Assembly (NCBI GenBank): GCA_015680905.1
Contig: CM027385.1
Coordinates: 28,931,001 to 28,995,000, forward strand
Reading direction: 5' to 3'
DNA from: Coptis chinensis
Lineage: Eukaryota; Streptophyta; Magnoliopsida; Ranunculales; Ranunculaceae
Length of the DNA: 64,000 nt
Under the pieces are notes generated by a model. That model ran no database searches, had not been told where the DNA came from, and saw only the letters and a program-made list of their open reading frames with translations. Position 1 is the stretch's first letter; every line of letters starts with the position of its first letter. Position numbers and translations under genes: made by a program. Below, in pieces: positions 1 through 11,675 of this stretch.

Positions 1-145
1 CCCAAAAAACCACTTGCTTCGTGTCACCCTTTCCTCCTTTGTCTGTCCGTACCCCCAAATACACTTCTTTTGTGTCTGACCATACCCCCCTCTCTTTTCT
101 CATTTTCCCCTATCTTCCAACCTCTCCCAATCTCTCAAAAGTGTT

Positions 146-469
146 CCAAAAGTGTTGAAGTTGTAGATTAGGGGTTGTCTATAGTTCTTTTTGTGTAAAT
201 GTGGTTTGGGTTGGTAAACATTTTGCTGGAGTTGTAGTCATGTATCATATGGAAGACAATAGTGTCTTTTGTTGTTTATAAATGTATACTTTGTTTTAAA
301 TCTATTATGTTATTGTGAGTGTCTTAGGTTATTGTTTTGATTCCATTATATGTACATCATTTGCTTGATTGTTCTGGCAATTGTAGAGACACTCAAGTAA
401 GCGAGTGCTTTCCAGCTTAATATATCCTGGAGTGGCCAGCTAGGTTATATCAAGTTGGAGGGCGTTACA
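146..469 (+). repeat. 5' LTR, partial, of the gypsy element
   Basis: Bases 146-469 match 10264-10587 of the 3' LTR almost base for base and end in the same ...GTTACA. The stretch 1-145 (CT-rich, with ACCCCC runs) has no counterpart in the 3' LTR, which runs another 1.2 kb upstream in different sequence. The left LTR is therefore truncated, recombined or itself interrupted near 146. The outer end of the element lies outside the window or has been lost. Confidence 0.88.
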
Positions 470-472
470 AAA

Positions 473-485
473 TGGTACCAAAGCC
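473..485 (+). other. Primer-binding site (initiator tRNA-Met type)
   Basis: TGGTACCAAAGCC lies three bases after the LTR end. It resembles TGGTATCAGAGCC, the usual plant LTR-retrotransposon site complementary to initiator tRNA-Met, with two substitutions. It sets the plus-strand orientation and the 3' border of the 5' LTR. Confidence 0.85.
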
Positions 486-688
486 CTAGGTTTTTAGGTC
501 CTTAAATTGATTAGGGTAATAGGTTTTGAGACTCACAATTAGTATTAGTAAATGAGTGAGGACGAATAGTGTTTTGTTGTCATTTTTTTTTTATGTTATG
601 TTATTTGTAGGGTTGGGACATCCATAATTCACTAACTTTAAATGCAGGTATTGATATTTATTTATTATGTTCTTTATATTCATCGAGA

Positions 689-1980
689 ATGTCTAGCAGA
701 AGACAAGGAGGTGTTAGTCGAGCAGGTCGAACTGCCCGTCTTTCTGATATAGGGACTAATGTTCTGGCTGGTCCTGCACCTGCACAGCCTACACCTGCAG
801 CTAATGACAACAGACTTGTTTGGGTAGATGACATGTTGGTATCATTTCGACAGATTGCCAAGAGGGTTACACAGTTAGAGAGAGGAGGCCAAGCAACTCA
901 AGTAAACCAAAATGTACAAGGTGAACCTGAACAAGACATACCAAGGTTGGAACGGGAAGCTTTGGAAAAGATGTTGGAGAGGTTCATGAAGCTGAATCCT
1001 CCTAGATTTGGAGGCATTTCAGATCCTAATAAAGTAGAAGAGTGGAAGGAGGACTTAGAGAATATATTTGATGTCATGGACTATTCTGAGGTACAGAAAC
1101 AGAGACTTGCGTCCCTTTGTCTAAATGAAAATGCTTCGATATGGTGGAAATCAGTAACTAGAGGGGAAGTTTGCCATAATATCACTTGGGGAGGATTTTG
1201 TAGGCGTTTCAGCTTACAATATTTTCCTAGCACTGTTAGAACTGCGAAGACGAGGGAGTTCCTTAACTTGAAGCAAGAGAGGATGTCAATTCTGGAATAT
1301 GAGACCAAGATGAGACCAAGTTCACTAGGTTGGAGCGCTTTGCCACCGACTTGCACTTAAATGAGGATCAAAGGGCGAAACAGTTTGAAGAGGGTTTGCA
1401 AAATGATGATCTTAGGTTTGTGGTTAAGGGTCAGAATCTTTCAACCTTGAGAGAAGTAGTTGATATTGCTAGGAAGCTGGAACAGGATTACCAGGAGCAC
1501 TAGAAACCTAAGGATTATCCAAAAACCGAGAGTAGTGATAAAGGGAAGCGAGTATACAATAAGTATGATAGTCAGCAACAGTATATTCAGAAGAAGCAGA
1601 GGATCAGGTCTTCATCTAAACCTTTCTTTGGACAATGTCATAGATGTGACAGGTACGGTCATAAGCTCGAGGACTACAACGTGCCTTAGAAGTTAACTGG
1701 GTTTTTTGGGAATTGTTATAGATGCGGCAAGTTTGGTCATAAAAGTGAAGACTGTAGAGTTCCTGAAAAATATATTGGGCAGGATTATCGACGACCTGAT
1801 CAGAGACGATATGAGCATAAATAATCAGACCAAGGACACTTTAAATCGGGAACTTGGGGATCTCAAAGAGCATGGAAGCAGGGACCTCAAAGAGGACCAC
1901 CATCAGGCCAGAAGCATGGTCAAGAAGTTGGTCAGGAGAATAAGAAAACATCAGCTCCACAAGGCCGTGTCTATGCAATG
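689..1980 (+). pseudogene. Gypsy gag remnant (capsid plus two zinc knuckles)
   Basis: Frame 2 opens at ATG 689 and carries the retrotransposon gag domain (WKEDLENIFDVM at about residue 114; later WGGFCRRF). A perfect 11 bp tandem duplication at 1299-1309/1310-1320 shifts the frame. The gag signature then continues in frame 1 (FTRLERFATDL). In frame 1 there are stops at 1501 (TAG), 1687 (TAG) and 1822 (TAA). Two CCHC-type motifs follow: CHRCDRYGHKLEDYN, where the last Cys is replaced by Tyr, and a good CYRCGKFGHKSEDC. No functional Gag can be made from this copy. Confidence 0.9.
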
Positions 1981-4574
1981 ATGCCTCAAGATGGGGAAGC
2001 TAATGGTGCAGTAATCAAAGGTATTTTGCTTGTTCATTCTAGACCTTCGAGGGTTTTGTTTGACTCTGGGGCCACTCATTCGTTTATTTCTCATGCTTTT
2101 ATGCTTGTAATTGGTATTCAATCCGAGTCTATGTTGGTACCTTTAGCCTTAATCACTCCACTAGGAGAGTTATCAATTCTTAATCGGATGTGAAAGTGTT
2201 GTCCAGTTGTGATTGATAACCTCGAACTTCCCATTGATCTGATTGTGTTGGATATGCATGATTTTGATGTGATACTTGGGATGGACTGGTTGGCAGCGTA
2301 TCATGTAAGATTAGATTGTTTTGCCAAGATTGTATCATTAGATATTCCTGGACAAGAATCAATTGTTGTTGCGGCTGCCAGGGGTAATTCCTTAGTAGAG
2401 GCTTACATGGCACATTTAGAGGTTGATGAGCCTATGGTCGGTATGAAACAGGTGGAAGTTGTGGCAGAGTATACAGATGTTTTTGGTAAGATTTTTGGCC
2501 TACCTCCTGTAAGAGAAGTTGAATTCGGCATTGAGTTAATTCCGGGTACCACTCCTATAGCTAGAACTCCGTATCGTATGGCACCAATTGAGTTGAGAGA
2601 GCTGAAAACTCAACTCCATAACCTCCTAGGTCAGGGGCTTATTCATCCGAGTACTTCTCCTTAGGGAGCTCCAGTTCTCTTTGTCAAGAAGAAGGATGGT
2701 TCATTTCGCCTTTGTGTTGATTATAGAGAAATGAATAAGGTGACTGTACGTAACAAATACCCGTTACCTCAGATAGATGATTTGTTTGATCAACTGAAAG
2801 GAGCTAAGTGGTTCTTGAAGATTGATCTAAGGACTGGTTATTATCAGATGCTTGTTCATGCTAGTGATGTACCTAAGACTGCATTTGTTACACGCTATGG
2901 TTCGTATGAGTTCCTCGTAATGCCATTTGGGTTAACTAATGCCCCGATATTTTTCATGGACTTGATGAATCGAGTATTCATAGATTTCTTGGACCAGTTT
3001 GTCATTATTTTCATTGATGATATTCTGATTTATTCGAGGACCCGCGAAGAGCATGTAGAACATCTTAAAATGACGCTTCAGACACTTCGAGAACATAAGT
3101 TGTATGCTAAATTCGAGAAGTGTGAATTTTGGCTCAATGAGGTCAAATTCTTGGGACATGTTGTATCTGAGGAAGGTATAGTTGTAGACCCTGCTAAGGT
3201 AGAGGCAATTTTAAGTTGGGAACCGCCTACTTCCATTTTCGAGATACAAAGTTTTCTTGGGCTGGCAGGTTATTATCGGCGTTTTATTGAGAATTTCTCG
3301 CGGATTGCAGCACCTATGACACGATTAACCTGCAAGGGTGAACCTTTTGTGTGGAGTGAGCAATGCCAGCGAGTTTTTGATGTTTTGAAATCTAAACTAA
3401 CTTCGGCACCAGTTCTGATCATGCCCGAGAGTGGTGTAAGGTATGCAGTATACACAGATGCATCTCACCAAGGTTTAGGTGTTGTACTTATGCAGAGAGG
3501 CAGAGTGGTGGCTTATGCATCTCAACAACTAAGAATCCATAAGAAAAATTATCCCACACATGATTTGGAGTTGGCTGCGGTGATCTTTGCACTTAAGCTT
3601 TGGCGACATTATTTATTTGGTGAGAATTTTGAGATATTTACTGATCATAAGAGCCTCAAATATTTATTTTCACAAAAGGATTTGAATCTAAGGCAAAGGA
3701 GATGGTTAGAAATGATTAAAGATTATACTTTATCGCTTCAGTCCCTTCCAGGGAAAGCCAATGTCGTGGCTGATGCTTTGAGTAGAAAACCATATGCTCA
3801 AGTAGCATTCTTGATGACATATTGGTGGAACTTGATTAATACCTTAACTGAATTTGAGATTAGCCCTACCACACAAGAGTATACAGCTTACTTGGGAACA
3901 ATAACAGTTCAACCGACTCTTGTGACTAAAGTAGTAGAGGCACAGGGTAGAGATACTTGGGCACAAGCAAGAATTTCTAAGATATCAAGTGAGCACCCAT
4001 CAGATTGGGCCATTGATAGAGATGGTGGTTTGAGACTTAGGGGACGACTTGTTGTTCCGGATGATCCAGAACTGAAAAGAGATATTTTCGATGAAGCTCA
4101 CAAGAAGAGATATACTGTACACCCCGGGAGCACCAAGATGTACAAAGATTTGAAGCGCCAGTTTTGGTGGAAGCGAATGAAATATGACATCGATAATTAT
4201 GTGTCCAAATGCTTCACTTGTCAACAAGTAAAAGCGGAACACCAAAGGCCTGCTGGAAACTTACAGCCATTACCCGTAGCGGAATGGAAGTGGGAACATA
4301 TAACCATGGACTTTGTGGAAGGGTTACCGAGATCGCAACGGGGTCATGACGCTATCTGGGTAATTGTGGATAGACTAACCAAGTCAGCTCATTTCTTACC
4401 GGTCAGAAAAACTTATAGTGTGAATGATTTGTGCAAGTTGTACATTAAATAGATTGTAAAGCTACATGGAATACCGGTGTCTATAGTATCGGATCGTGAT
4501 AGCCAGTTCACTTCTCATTTTTGGAGGATCTTCCAGAAGGCAATGGGTACACACTTAAACTTTAGTACCGCTTT
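1981..4574 (+). pseudogene. Gypsy pol, first part: protease, RT, RNase H, integrase N-terminus
   Basis: Frame 1 continues from gag. Protease shows LFDSGATHSFI near 2055. The RT reads through to the active-site motif FIDDIL near 3010. RNase H has [10 protein letters not shown] near 3455 and FTDHKSLKY. The integrase has its zinc-binding region (CFTCQQVK near 4210) and the first catalytic Asp region ([10 protein letters not shown]). Stops interrupt at 2191 (TGA), 2662 (TAG) and 4450 (TAG). The integrase is then cut at 4574 by the TG...CA insertion, a few residues after the second catalytic Asp region, and resumes at 8183. The longest open stretch is 2665-4452. Confidence 0.94.
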
Positions 4575-5067
4575 TGTCACACCCCGAATTTCGACAGAAT
4601 TCGGAAAAACATTATTTGTTCCCGACTCTTCGATCTCCGAGATGTGACGCACTCTCAACTTCCAAAAACCCATAAACAGTTTTAAATATGCGGATAATTA
4701 AAAACCAATAAAAATTTCAACTTAAACAAAAGTCTTCTTCATGACAAAGATTCAAAAATAAGATTAGGTTACAAATCTCTTTTCAATAACTCCTTATTAC
4801 AAATGAAAGTACAAATACATTGTCTAGACTGAAAATCTATATCACCTTAAGGGAAAACAAAATACATCCTGAAATGCAATGCTAACTTAAAACCACAAGC
4901 AAAGCAGCCAACCTTCTTCAACACTAAACCCATCAAAACTTATCAACTATGTTCATTGAATGAACACACCGATAAGCAAACATGCAAATCGGTTGATTAT
5001 TATAAAAAATCTTTGGTGTGAGTAGCCCTAAAATACAACATATAATTATACATATATATACACAATC

Positions 5068-5250
5068 CATACGGCAGTTAGTTCCTCCATCGAGGCGCCT
5101 TAACTTTCAACGACTAATATAACATCCTTTAGTACAATAAGTAAGGCAGGTAGTTCCTCCACTGAGGCGCCTTAACTTCCCACTAACCACACAACAAACC
5201 CTACTCATAATAAAAAGGCATTTAGTTCCTCCACGAGGCACCTTAGGTTC
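5068..5250 (+). repeat. Dispersed 35 bp repeats in the solo LTR
   Basis: The motif GGCAGTTAGTTCCTCC followed by GAGGCGCCTTAACTT recurs three times (near 5073, 5144 and 5217) at roughly 70 bp spacing. Each unit is partly self-complementary (GGCGCC core, with CTCC/GAGG arms). The copy at 11676-15192 has four such units near 12175-12430. Confidence 0.75.
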
Positions 5251-5599
5251 TAACTAAACTATAACCAGCCAAGCATATACAATCATCTATCTAAAGATAC
5301 ATCATTAACCAACACATTTCCATAATTATATTAATTAAGGTTTTCTTTGCGTATCCCTAAAATTCACGTCGTATCTATGTCTTACCTAGTTTCCCTGGCT
5401 ACCACAATCGCTACCCAACGCCGAACATGTACATCCACATGCCTCCCCTTACATAATGAACCACTCCGGCGTAACCACCCAATGCGGGATGCGCGACACC
5501 GTAAATCCTCACACGGAAGCAATTATGTAAGTAATGCCACTATTCGCATAAAAATATCGGCGTCATCGTTTTATTTTGCGAACGGAATAATCAAGCCAC

Positions 5600-5775
5600 T
5601 ATTCGCTACCGGGAGGGCCATTCAACTTTTATCAAACGCCGGAGGGCCAATCACATTACTTACGCCCGAAGGCCATTCGGATTAACTCAAACGCCGGAAG
5701 GGCCAATCATATCATCACACGCCCGAAGGCCATTCGGATTAATCAAGCGCCCGGAAGGGCCAAATCACATGAGTT
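5600..5775 (+). repeat. GCCCGAAGGCCATTCGG / GCCGGAAGGGCCAATCA repeats
   Basis: Alternating short units built on CGCC(G)GAAGGGCCAATCA and CGCCCGAAGGCCATTCGG occur about every 30 bp. They are self-complementary around GGCC. The equivalent block in copy 2 is at about 12890-13015. Confidence 0.65.
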
Positions 5776-6224
5776 ATGGTAGTCAGGTTCTAGGATTTTC
5801 GTTACGTAATTTATTCAAGTGTCATACATTAATGACTCATAATAAAATTCTACTATATCACGTGCAGGTCAATTACCTTATTGCACTAAGCCACAATATT
5901 TAGACATATCTCAATTATTTCACATAACCACTTTCATTATTTCATGTGCCAATATATTATTGTACTACGCCACAATCCCGTGGGAAATATCCACAAATAC
6001 TATACTACCTCATAGTAGCATCTCACATATATAATAATGGAGCGTTTATATAAATCTATGTCTCCAAAACTATTGCATTCAACATATATATCCCACATAT
6101 TACATAGTGTCACAATATCCACGGTAAATCTTAATTAGATAATGACCAACCAAGTTATACAATTTCCGATAACATTTTATTACTACATTTGTCCATATAA
6201 TCAATTCTGTGAAAAACTGGAAAA

Positions 6225-6600
6225 GTCAACATGCCATGGTCAAAGGTCAAAGTCAACCGTCAACGATCAAAGCCAAAGTCAACACATCATGGTCAAAGTC
6301 AAAGTCAACACATCATGGTCAAAGTCAACACATCATGGTCAAAATCAATGTCAACCCATCATGGTCAATGTCAACACATCATGGTCAAAGTCAAAGTCAA
6401 CCCATCATGGTCAAAGTCAAAGTCCAATGTCAACGGTCAAAATCAAACTAGCATGGTCAAAGTCAACGTCAACCCATCATGGTCAAAGTCAACACATCAT
6501 GGTCAAAGTCAACCCATCATGGTCAAAGTCAACACATCATGGTCAACGTCAAAATCAACACGTCATGGTCGAAGTCAAACTGTCATTGTCAAAGTCAAAC
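6225..6600 (+). repeat. 20 bp minisatellite (CATCATGGTCAAAGTCAACA)
   Basis: About 15 near-perfect units of CATCATGGTCAAAGTCAACA and its shorter variants stand in tandem. The unit is W-box rich (GGTCAA/GTCAAC cores). The equivalent place in copy 2 (about 13685-13760) has only one or two units, so the array expanded in copy 1 or collapsed in copy 2. The repeat leaves all three forward frames open, which explains the overlapping ORFs here. Confidence 0.85.
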
Positions 6601-8182
6601 TGTCGTTTCCATGTTCGACAAGTTCAGGGTCATAGCCATGGTTCATGGCTAAAGTCAAAGGTGCATGGCTCATGGGCTCATGACTAAGGTAATGGTTCGG
6701 ACCCAACTGGCCAAGCCCAAACCTTAGAACCCGAAAGTCTAAAACCAACTCATTTATTCCACCTGACCCAATTGGGATCTATATTAAGTCCTATGGACTA
6801 GTCCCAAACAATATTAGAAATTGGCCCAAAACAGTTAAGTGGTTCGGTCCAAAAATTGAACTGAAACCGGCCTAAAAACTTTGAATTAAACTGGTCCACA
6901 AATACAAATGAAACGGGCCCATAGACTAATATTAGAACTGGCCCAACAATTTAGAACATAATCGGGCCCAAACAAAAAAAGTAAACATTTCGGCCCAACA
7001 AAACTACCAAGGCCCCAAAAACTCAAGACAAAACCGGCCCAAGCCTCAAGCCCAAGCCCCAGGCCCAGCCGGCCAACAGTTCACCTTCTTCCCCAAATTC
7101 TCTTCCTCCAGCCACCCAAAAATCCGGCCACCACTCCTCCACACACCACCCATTTTTAACTAGGCGGTTTTAACCCCTGTAAAAACCCCTACCACTTTAA
7201 TTAAGTCAAAAACCTCAAATCTTAACATCCAACCTTCACTAAACTAGATCTGGAAATTTCGGACCGCCATTAAAGCTTGTTCCAAGCTCCAATCGACAGC
7301 CCCCACACAATCCAACATCAACCCAACTAATACAAAGTCATAGCACAAGAGTTCAACCACCAAAATCGTCCTAAAAATAGTTCAACTATATTACTGCAGT
7401 GTTTGGGCAAGCCGCCATTAATGGCTTCTCCAAGCTTCCCACCGCCCTCACTCGACAGCCCCACACACGACCCAAATCACTCTTCCCCCAACCACAGTTC
7501 AAACCATACACTTCACCCATCCCCCAAATCGCGACAACGCCATTGACGCACCGTCAGAGCTGGAACAGCTCCTCACAACAGATTTTAAACCCACCTCATC
7601 CAAGCAACCAATCCACAACAAGTACAGAAAGTTCAACAAGCCAAAAAGGATTTCGTTACTGTTCTAGGCGACGCCATTAGCGCCCATAAAGCTTGGACAG
7701 TCCAAATGTGGATTTCCTAGCCTCCACAGAGTTTCGACAGTCTATATCAAATCCGGATTCACTCGAGTTTTAACAACTCGACAACACGACGTCGAATCAA
7801 AACAATATAATAAACAGTAAAAACAGAAACATTAAACAGTATACCGATATGCGAAAAACTATAAATCCGGTGAAATAGCCAAATAGCTACTCACCTGAAT
7901 TAAAACCCGACGAATCCTCTGTAGTCCAAACCGTCGCGCTCCACCTCTCCAACAAACGAGCTTCAAGCTCTGCCTCCATTTTTAATATTTTATTATTTCT
8001 CTTAACCCTATTTTCCAGAACAATGTGTTTATATACTTGGGTCCGAAACCCAAGCCCAAAACAGACTCGGGCCCAAAAACCAAGCCCACATGTTCCGAGT
8101 CCAATCCGACGAATTTTGAAAATAAAAATAAATTAATCACTTAATAAATAGAAAAATACGTATTTAAAAATACGGCGTTACA

Positions 8183-8980
8183 GCTTTCCACCCACAAACA
8201 GATGGTCAGACCGAAAGAGTTAACTGTGCAGTCTTGGAGGACATGCTTAGGGCCTACATCCTTGATTTCAAAGGTGGTTGGGAGGAGCACTTGCCTTTAA
8301 TCGAGTTTGCGTATAACAATAGCTATCAGGCCACAATTGGTATGGCCCCTTTCGAGGCCTTGTATGGTAGACCATGCCTATCACCTGTGTGTTGGGCTGA
8401 GGTCGATGAGGCTTCTCTTTTAGGACCAGACTTGGTTCATGAAACTACTGAAAAGGTGGCAGTAATCCGTGATAGAATCAGGACAGCTCAAAGCCGACAA
8501 AAGAGTTACACAGATAGACGTCGTAGAGATCTTGAATTTGAAATAGGAGACATGGTATTACTCAAGGTGTCACCAATAAAAGGAGTGAAACGTTTTGGAA
8601 AGAAAGGGAAATTGGCACCTAGGTATATTGGACCTTTTAGAGTGTTGAAAAGAGTTGGCAGCGTGGCATATCAATTGGAGTTACCAGATAAACTGGCTGC
8701 AGTACACAATGTTTTCCATGTTTCCATGTTGAGGAAGCATTTAAGGGATGAGGAGCCTGCAAGTGCCATTAATCTTGATGACTTGGATCTGCAACAGGAC
8801 AGTTCCTATGTCGAAACCCCATTGCGAATAATTGACAGAAAAGAACATGTACTAAGGAAGAGAATTATTCCCTTGCTGAAAATACAGTGGAGTCATCATG
8901 GTGAGCAGGAGGCCTCGTGGGAGCGAGAGGATGATGTACAAGCAACATATCCTCACCTTTTTCACTCACAGGTAAGTTGA
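8183..8980 (+). pseudogene. Gypsy pol, second part: integrase C-terminus and chromodomain-like tail
   Basis: After the nested insertion the integrase resumes in a single open frame to TGA at 8978. It shows the AFHPQTDGQTERVN segment and, in LIEFAYNNSY / MAPFEALYGR, the end of the catalytic core. A GPY/F-type module follows (RYIGPFRVLKRVG). The C-terminus, around ETPLRIIDRKEHVLRKR and WSHHGEQEASWE, resembles the chromodomain tail of plant chromoviruses, which is thought to steer integration to heterochromatin. It has no initiation codon of its own. Confidence 0.9.
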
Positions 8981-9004
8981 AATTTTGAGGACGAAATTCA
9001 TTTC

Positions 9005-9018
9005 TTAGGGGGGGAGAA
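9005..9018 (+). other. Polypurine tract of the gypsy element
   Basis: TTAGGGGGGGAGAA lies immediately before the TG of the 3' LTR, which is the expected place for the plus-strand primer. Confidence 0.82.
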
Positions 9019-10587
9019 TGTGAAACCCCATTTTTATTTTGTTTGTATGTGTATTTAATATAATGATTAGAGTTACAATTAATTTTCTTTTCTTTTGTTA
9101 ATCTATTTTGTCATGTGGGCTACCCATGACCCATGTAGGACTAACCCAGCCCATAAGTGAAATAGAATTAAAACTCAGATTCCTTCACTGTCGAGAGAGT
9201 TCTCTTTCTCTTCTTTTACCGACTTAGTACCGACCACTTAACGAAAACAAAAGTTTGTAGCTATCATGGGTTGGCTTTGGGAGCTATTAGAGATGGATTT
9301 CTTACTGTTTTAGGCTGCTGTCCATAACTATACTGCTTAAGGTAAGTGATTTCTTACTTACACTTCTTACTTTAGATAGATGAATGCTTAATAGAGGTAT
9401 ACCCAACTAATTAATTTATTTGGATGTAGTAAGGGATGGTTTTAGGTATTTCGAGTTACTCTTTATGATAGTTTAATTAATTTCTATTCTACATGCTCAT
9501 TAATTTTGGTTATTTCCCTAACCTTGATACCTATTATTCTTACATAAATGGTTCAGTGAATGTTTCGCTTGTGTATGATGTGACGGAAGGTTGATACGCT
9601 ATCATAAGTGATATTTGGGTATTGATATATCGTAGTGTGATGTTACGTGTAGTGAAAGAATTATGACAGATGATTTAATGGATATTTGGGTTCCTTATCC
9701 TGGATATATTGGCTATATGAATATAGGATAGGGTTATATGGTAAAATGTGATTATGGTTTATATGGTTTAGTGGGAGGTACTTGTGTGTGTGCCTGCGGG
9801 GCCGTACCTGTCAACTTTCACTGGGGAAGATGACCGCTTGTTAGGCCATAGGGCGCAAGTGACCCCTGAAAGCTTTGTAATATTTTCAGGAGGGTGTATA
9901 TTATTGTTTGCACTTGCGATGCCATAGGGCATTACCTCATTGGAGGCTACAAGTGTGGTCCCTAAAAATATCTAGTAATATTTTCAGGAGGGTGTGGCTG
10001 ATGGGTTAAATTTTATTGCATTGTGATTATTTACTTGAAGCTATGCTATTGCTGGTTGAGGTTAAGACCTATTTATGAGGCATGATACTATCTATTCACT
10101 TCTTATATGTGTTGGGCTTTGGTTATTACTATTGAGACTTTTGTCTGCTTAAGGTAAGTATTGGCAGTAGGTTATCACTTACACGAGCCTGTGGCTTATG
10201 TTTGTTGTTTTATTTCTTTTTCAGGAGAATTTGCTATAGATGGATGACGGAGTGCAGTGAGTCCCAAAAGCATTGAAGTTGTAGATTAGGGGTTGTCTAT
10301 AGTTCTTTTTGTGTAAATGTGGTTTGGTTTGGTAAACGTTTTGCTGGAGTTGTAGTCATGTATCATATGGAAGACAATAGTGTCTTTTGTTGTTTATAAA
10401 TGTATACTTTGTTTTAAATCTATTATGTTATTGTGAGTGTCTTAGGTTATTGTTTTGATTCCATTATATGTACACCGTTTGTTTGATTGTTCTGGCAATT
10501 GTAGAGACACTCAAGTAAGCGAGTGCTTTCCAGCTTAATATATCCTGGAGTGGCCAGCTAGGTTATATCAAGTTGGAGGGAGTTACA
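9019..10587 (+). repeat. 3' LTR of the gypsy element
   Basis: Begins TGTGAAACCCC directly after the purine tract and ends GGAGTTACA, giving TG...CA ends and about 1.57 kb. The last 324 bp match the 5' LTR fragment at 146-469. It contains two related blocks ending ATATTTTCAGGAGGGTGT (near 9880 and 9980). Immediately downstream is GTTAC, a possible target duplication that cannot be tested because the left border is missing. Confidence 0.9.
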
Positions 10588-11675
10588 GTTACACTTAGGA
10601 AATCAAAAGAGGAGATGAAGTATTGTGCATCTATAATAATATTAGCGGCTATCCTCCCGATGTTAGTAGCCTGGTGATTCCAAAAGTCAGCTACTGTTTT
10701 GCAATCAGTTTCAATGATAATCTTGTTGTAGCCTAAGACATACGCCCATTGGATGCCGCACTTGAGCCCTCGGCTCTCTCCCTCCTCGGCGTTTCTTCCA
10801 CATGTTCTGCTGGTACCTGCTGCTAAGAAAATTCCATTGTCATCTCGCATAACATAACCAATACCAACAGGTTTAATTTCCGAATAAAAAGCTATATCAT
10901 ATTAATTTTGACAAAGGATGATGGTGGTGCAAGCCAAGTTTTGTTTATAGGTAAATGGGTGGAAGGTTGTTTTATGATGTTTAATGAGGTGTTGAGCAGT
11001 GAGGTGGTTGGCAGTCCTAGCTATATCAAAAGGTAATGGAATAGTTTTTCCCGTGAAAATGTGGGCTCATCTTTCTTTCCAAATGGTCCAGTATGTATAA
11101 AGGCATGTTAATTTCCACTCTTCTACTGCCACTGGCCAACCAGGGGGTGGTTTAAACCAGAGACCAGCAAAATCTTTAACAGCTAAACGCTTGAAAGTAT
11201 CAAGCCTGAAATGCCATCTAGGCGCAAACCAGACTGCCCTAGTGAACGGGCAATCTATGAGCAGATGGTGTAAAGTTTCGACCGGTGCTCTACATAAAAC
11301 ACAACGCTGATCTTTAATAGCGAAGATGCGATTGATACGCTCTCTAGTCGGGCCAATATCATGAATGTTTTTCCATGTGAAAAGCTCAGTCTGTGGATTC
11401 CCATTTGATTTCCATATTTGGAGAAAAAAACTTGGAATATCCACAATGGGTTTGCTTAGCTTGGCATGGCTGAGGTACTCATAGAAGGATTTAATACTGA
11501 AAGACACATTTTTCGTACCCCAAAACAAAGATTCATCAGTAGCATCGTCTTTGACATAAACATTCATGGTATAATGGACGATAAAGACAGGGAAAATAGT
11601 TTCAAGCAGGTGGATGTTCCAGGATTTTGTGTTTGGCAGAAAGAGTTCAGCGACTCTCTCAGGCGCCATTCTAGG
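10588..11675 (-). pseudogene. LINE ORF2 C-terminal part: zf-RVT and RNase H, broken
   Basis: On the minus strand, 11675 down to about 11060 encodes the zf-RVT domain typical of plant LINEs: WKNIHDIGPTRERI, CVLCRAPVETLHHLLIDCPF and AVWFAPRW. Further down, 10850-10588 encodes an RNase H-like segment with GESRGLKCGIQWA and IIETDCKTVADFW, in which one acidic residue sits in ETD. The 3' portion is cut at 10588 by the gypsy 3' LTR. The upstream side is cut at 11675 by the second solo LTR and continues at 15198. About 200 bp between the two domains is no longer open. Confidence 0.87.

Larger units (their letters stand above)
4575..8182 (+). mobile_element. 3.6 kb solo-LTR-like insertion, copy 1
   Basis: Starts TGTCACACCCCGAATTTCG and ends GGCGTTACA, so it has TG...CA ends, and it is flanked by perfect 5 bp copies of GCTTT (4570-4574 and 8183-8187). 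Removing it restores the integrase frame across the junction. It carries no RT, integrase, PBS or purine tract. A second, related copy lies at 11676-15192 with the same ends. The ends, the duplication and the lack of coding domains fit a solo LTR of a family with unusually long (about 3.5 kb) LTRs. A non-autonomous large derivative without LTR structure is the alternative. The open frames at 5347-5685, 6142-6687 and 7399-7680 look like chance products of repeats or proline-rich composition. Confidence 0.82.
146..10587 (+). mobile_element. Ty3/gypsy chromovirus, degenerate, with nested insertion
   Basis: Full retroelement layout on the plus strand: 5' LTR fragment, tRNA-iMet-type primer site, gag with CCHC knuckles, protease, RT, RNase H, integrase with a C-terminal chromodomain-like tail, purine tract and 3' LTR. 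The order protease-RT-RNaseH-integrase and the tail mark the chromovirus branch of Ty3/gypsy; Tekay/Del is my best lineage guess. The two LTR copies share about 320 bp with only scattered substitutions, so the insertion is fairly recent by LTR comparison. The coding region nevertheless has an 11 bp duplication, at least six in-frame stops and a 3.6 kb insertion, so it is not autonomous. Its 3' LTR abuts a minus-strand LINE RNase H remnant at 10588, which suggests it landed in that LINE. Confidence 0.93.

Noticed and set aside
6142-6687. Three overlapping forward ORFs up to 181 codons
   Set aside because: They are translations of a 20 bp minisatellite in a solo LTR; all frames stay open for that reason.
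5347-7680. ORFs at 5347-5685 and 7399-7680 as genes in the solo LTR
   Set aside because: No domain, arginine- or proline-rich composition from repeats, and not conserved as open frames in copy 2.
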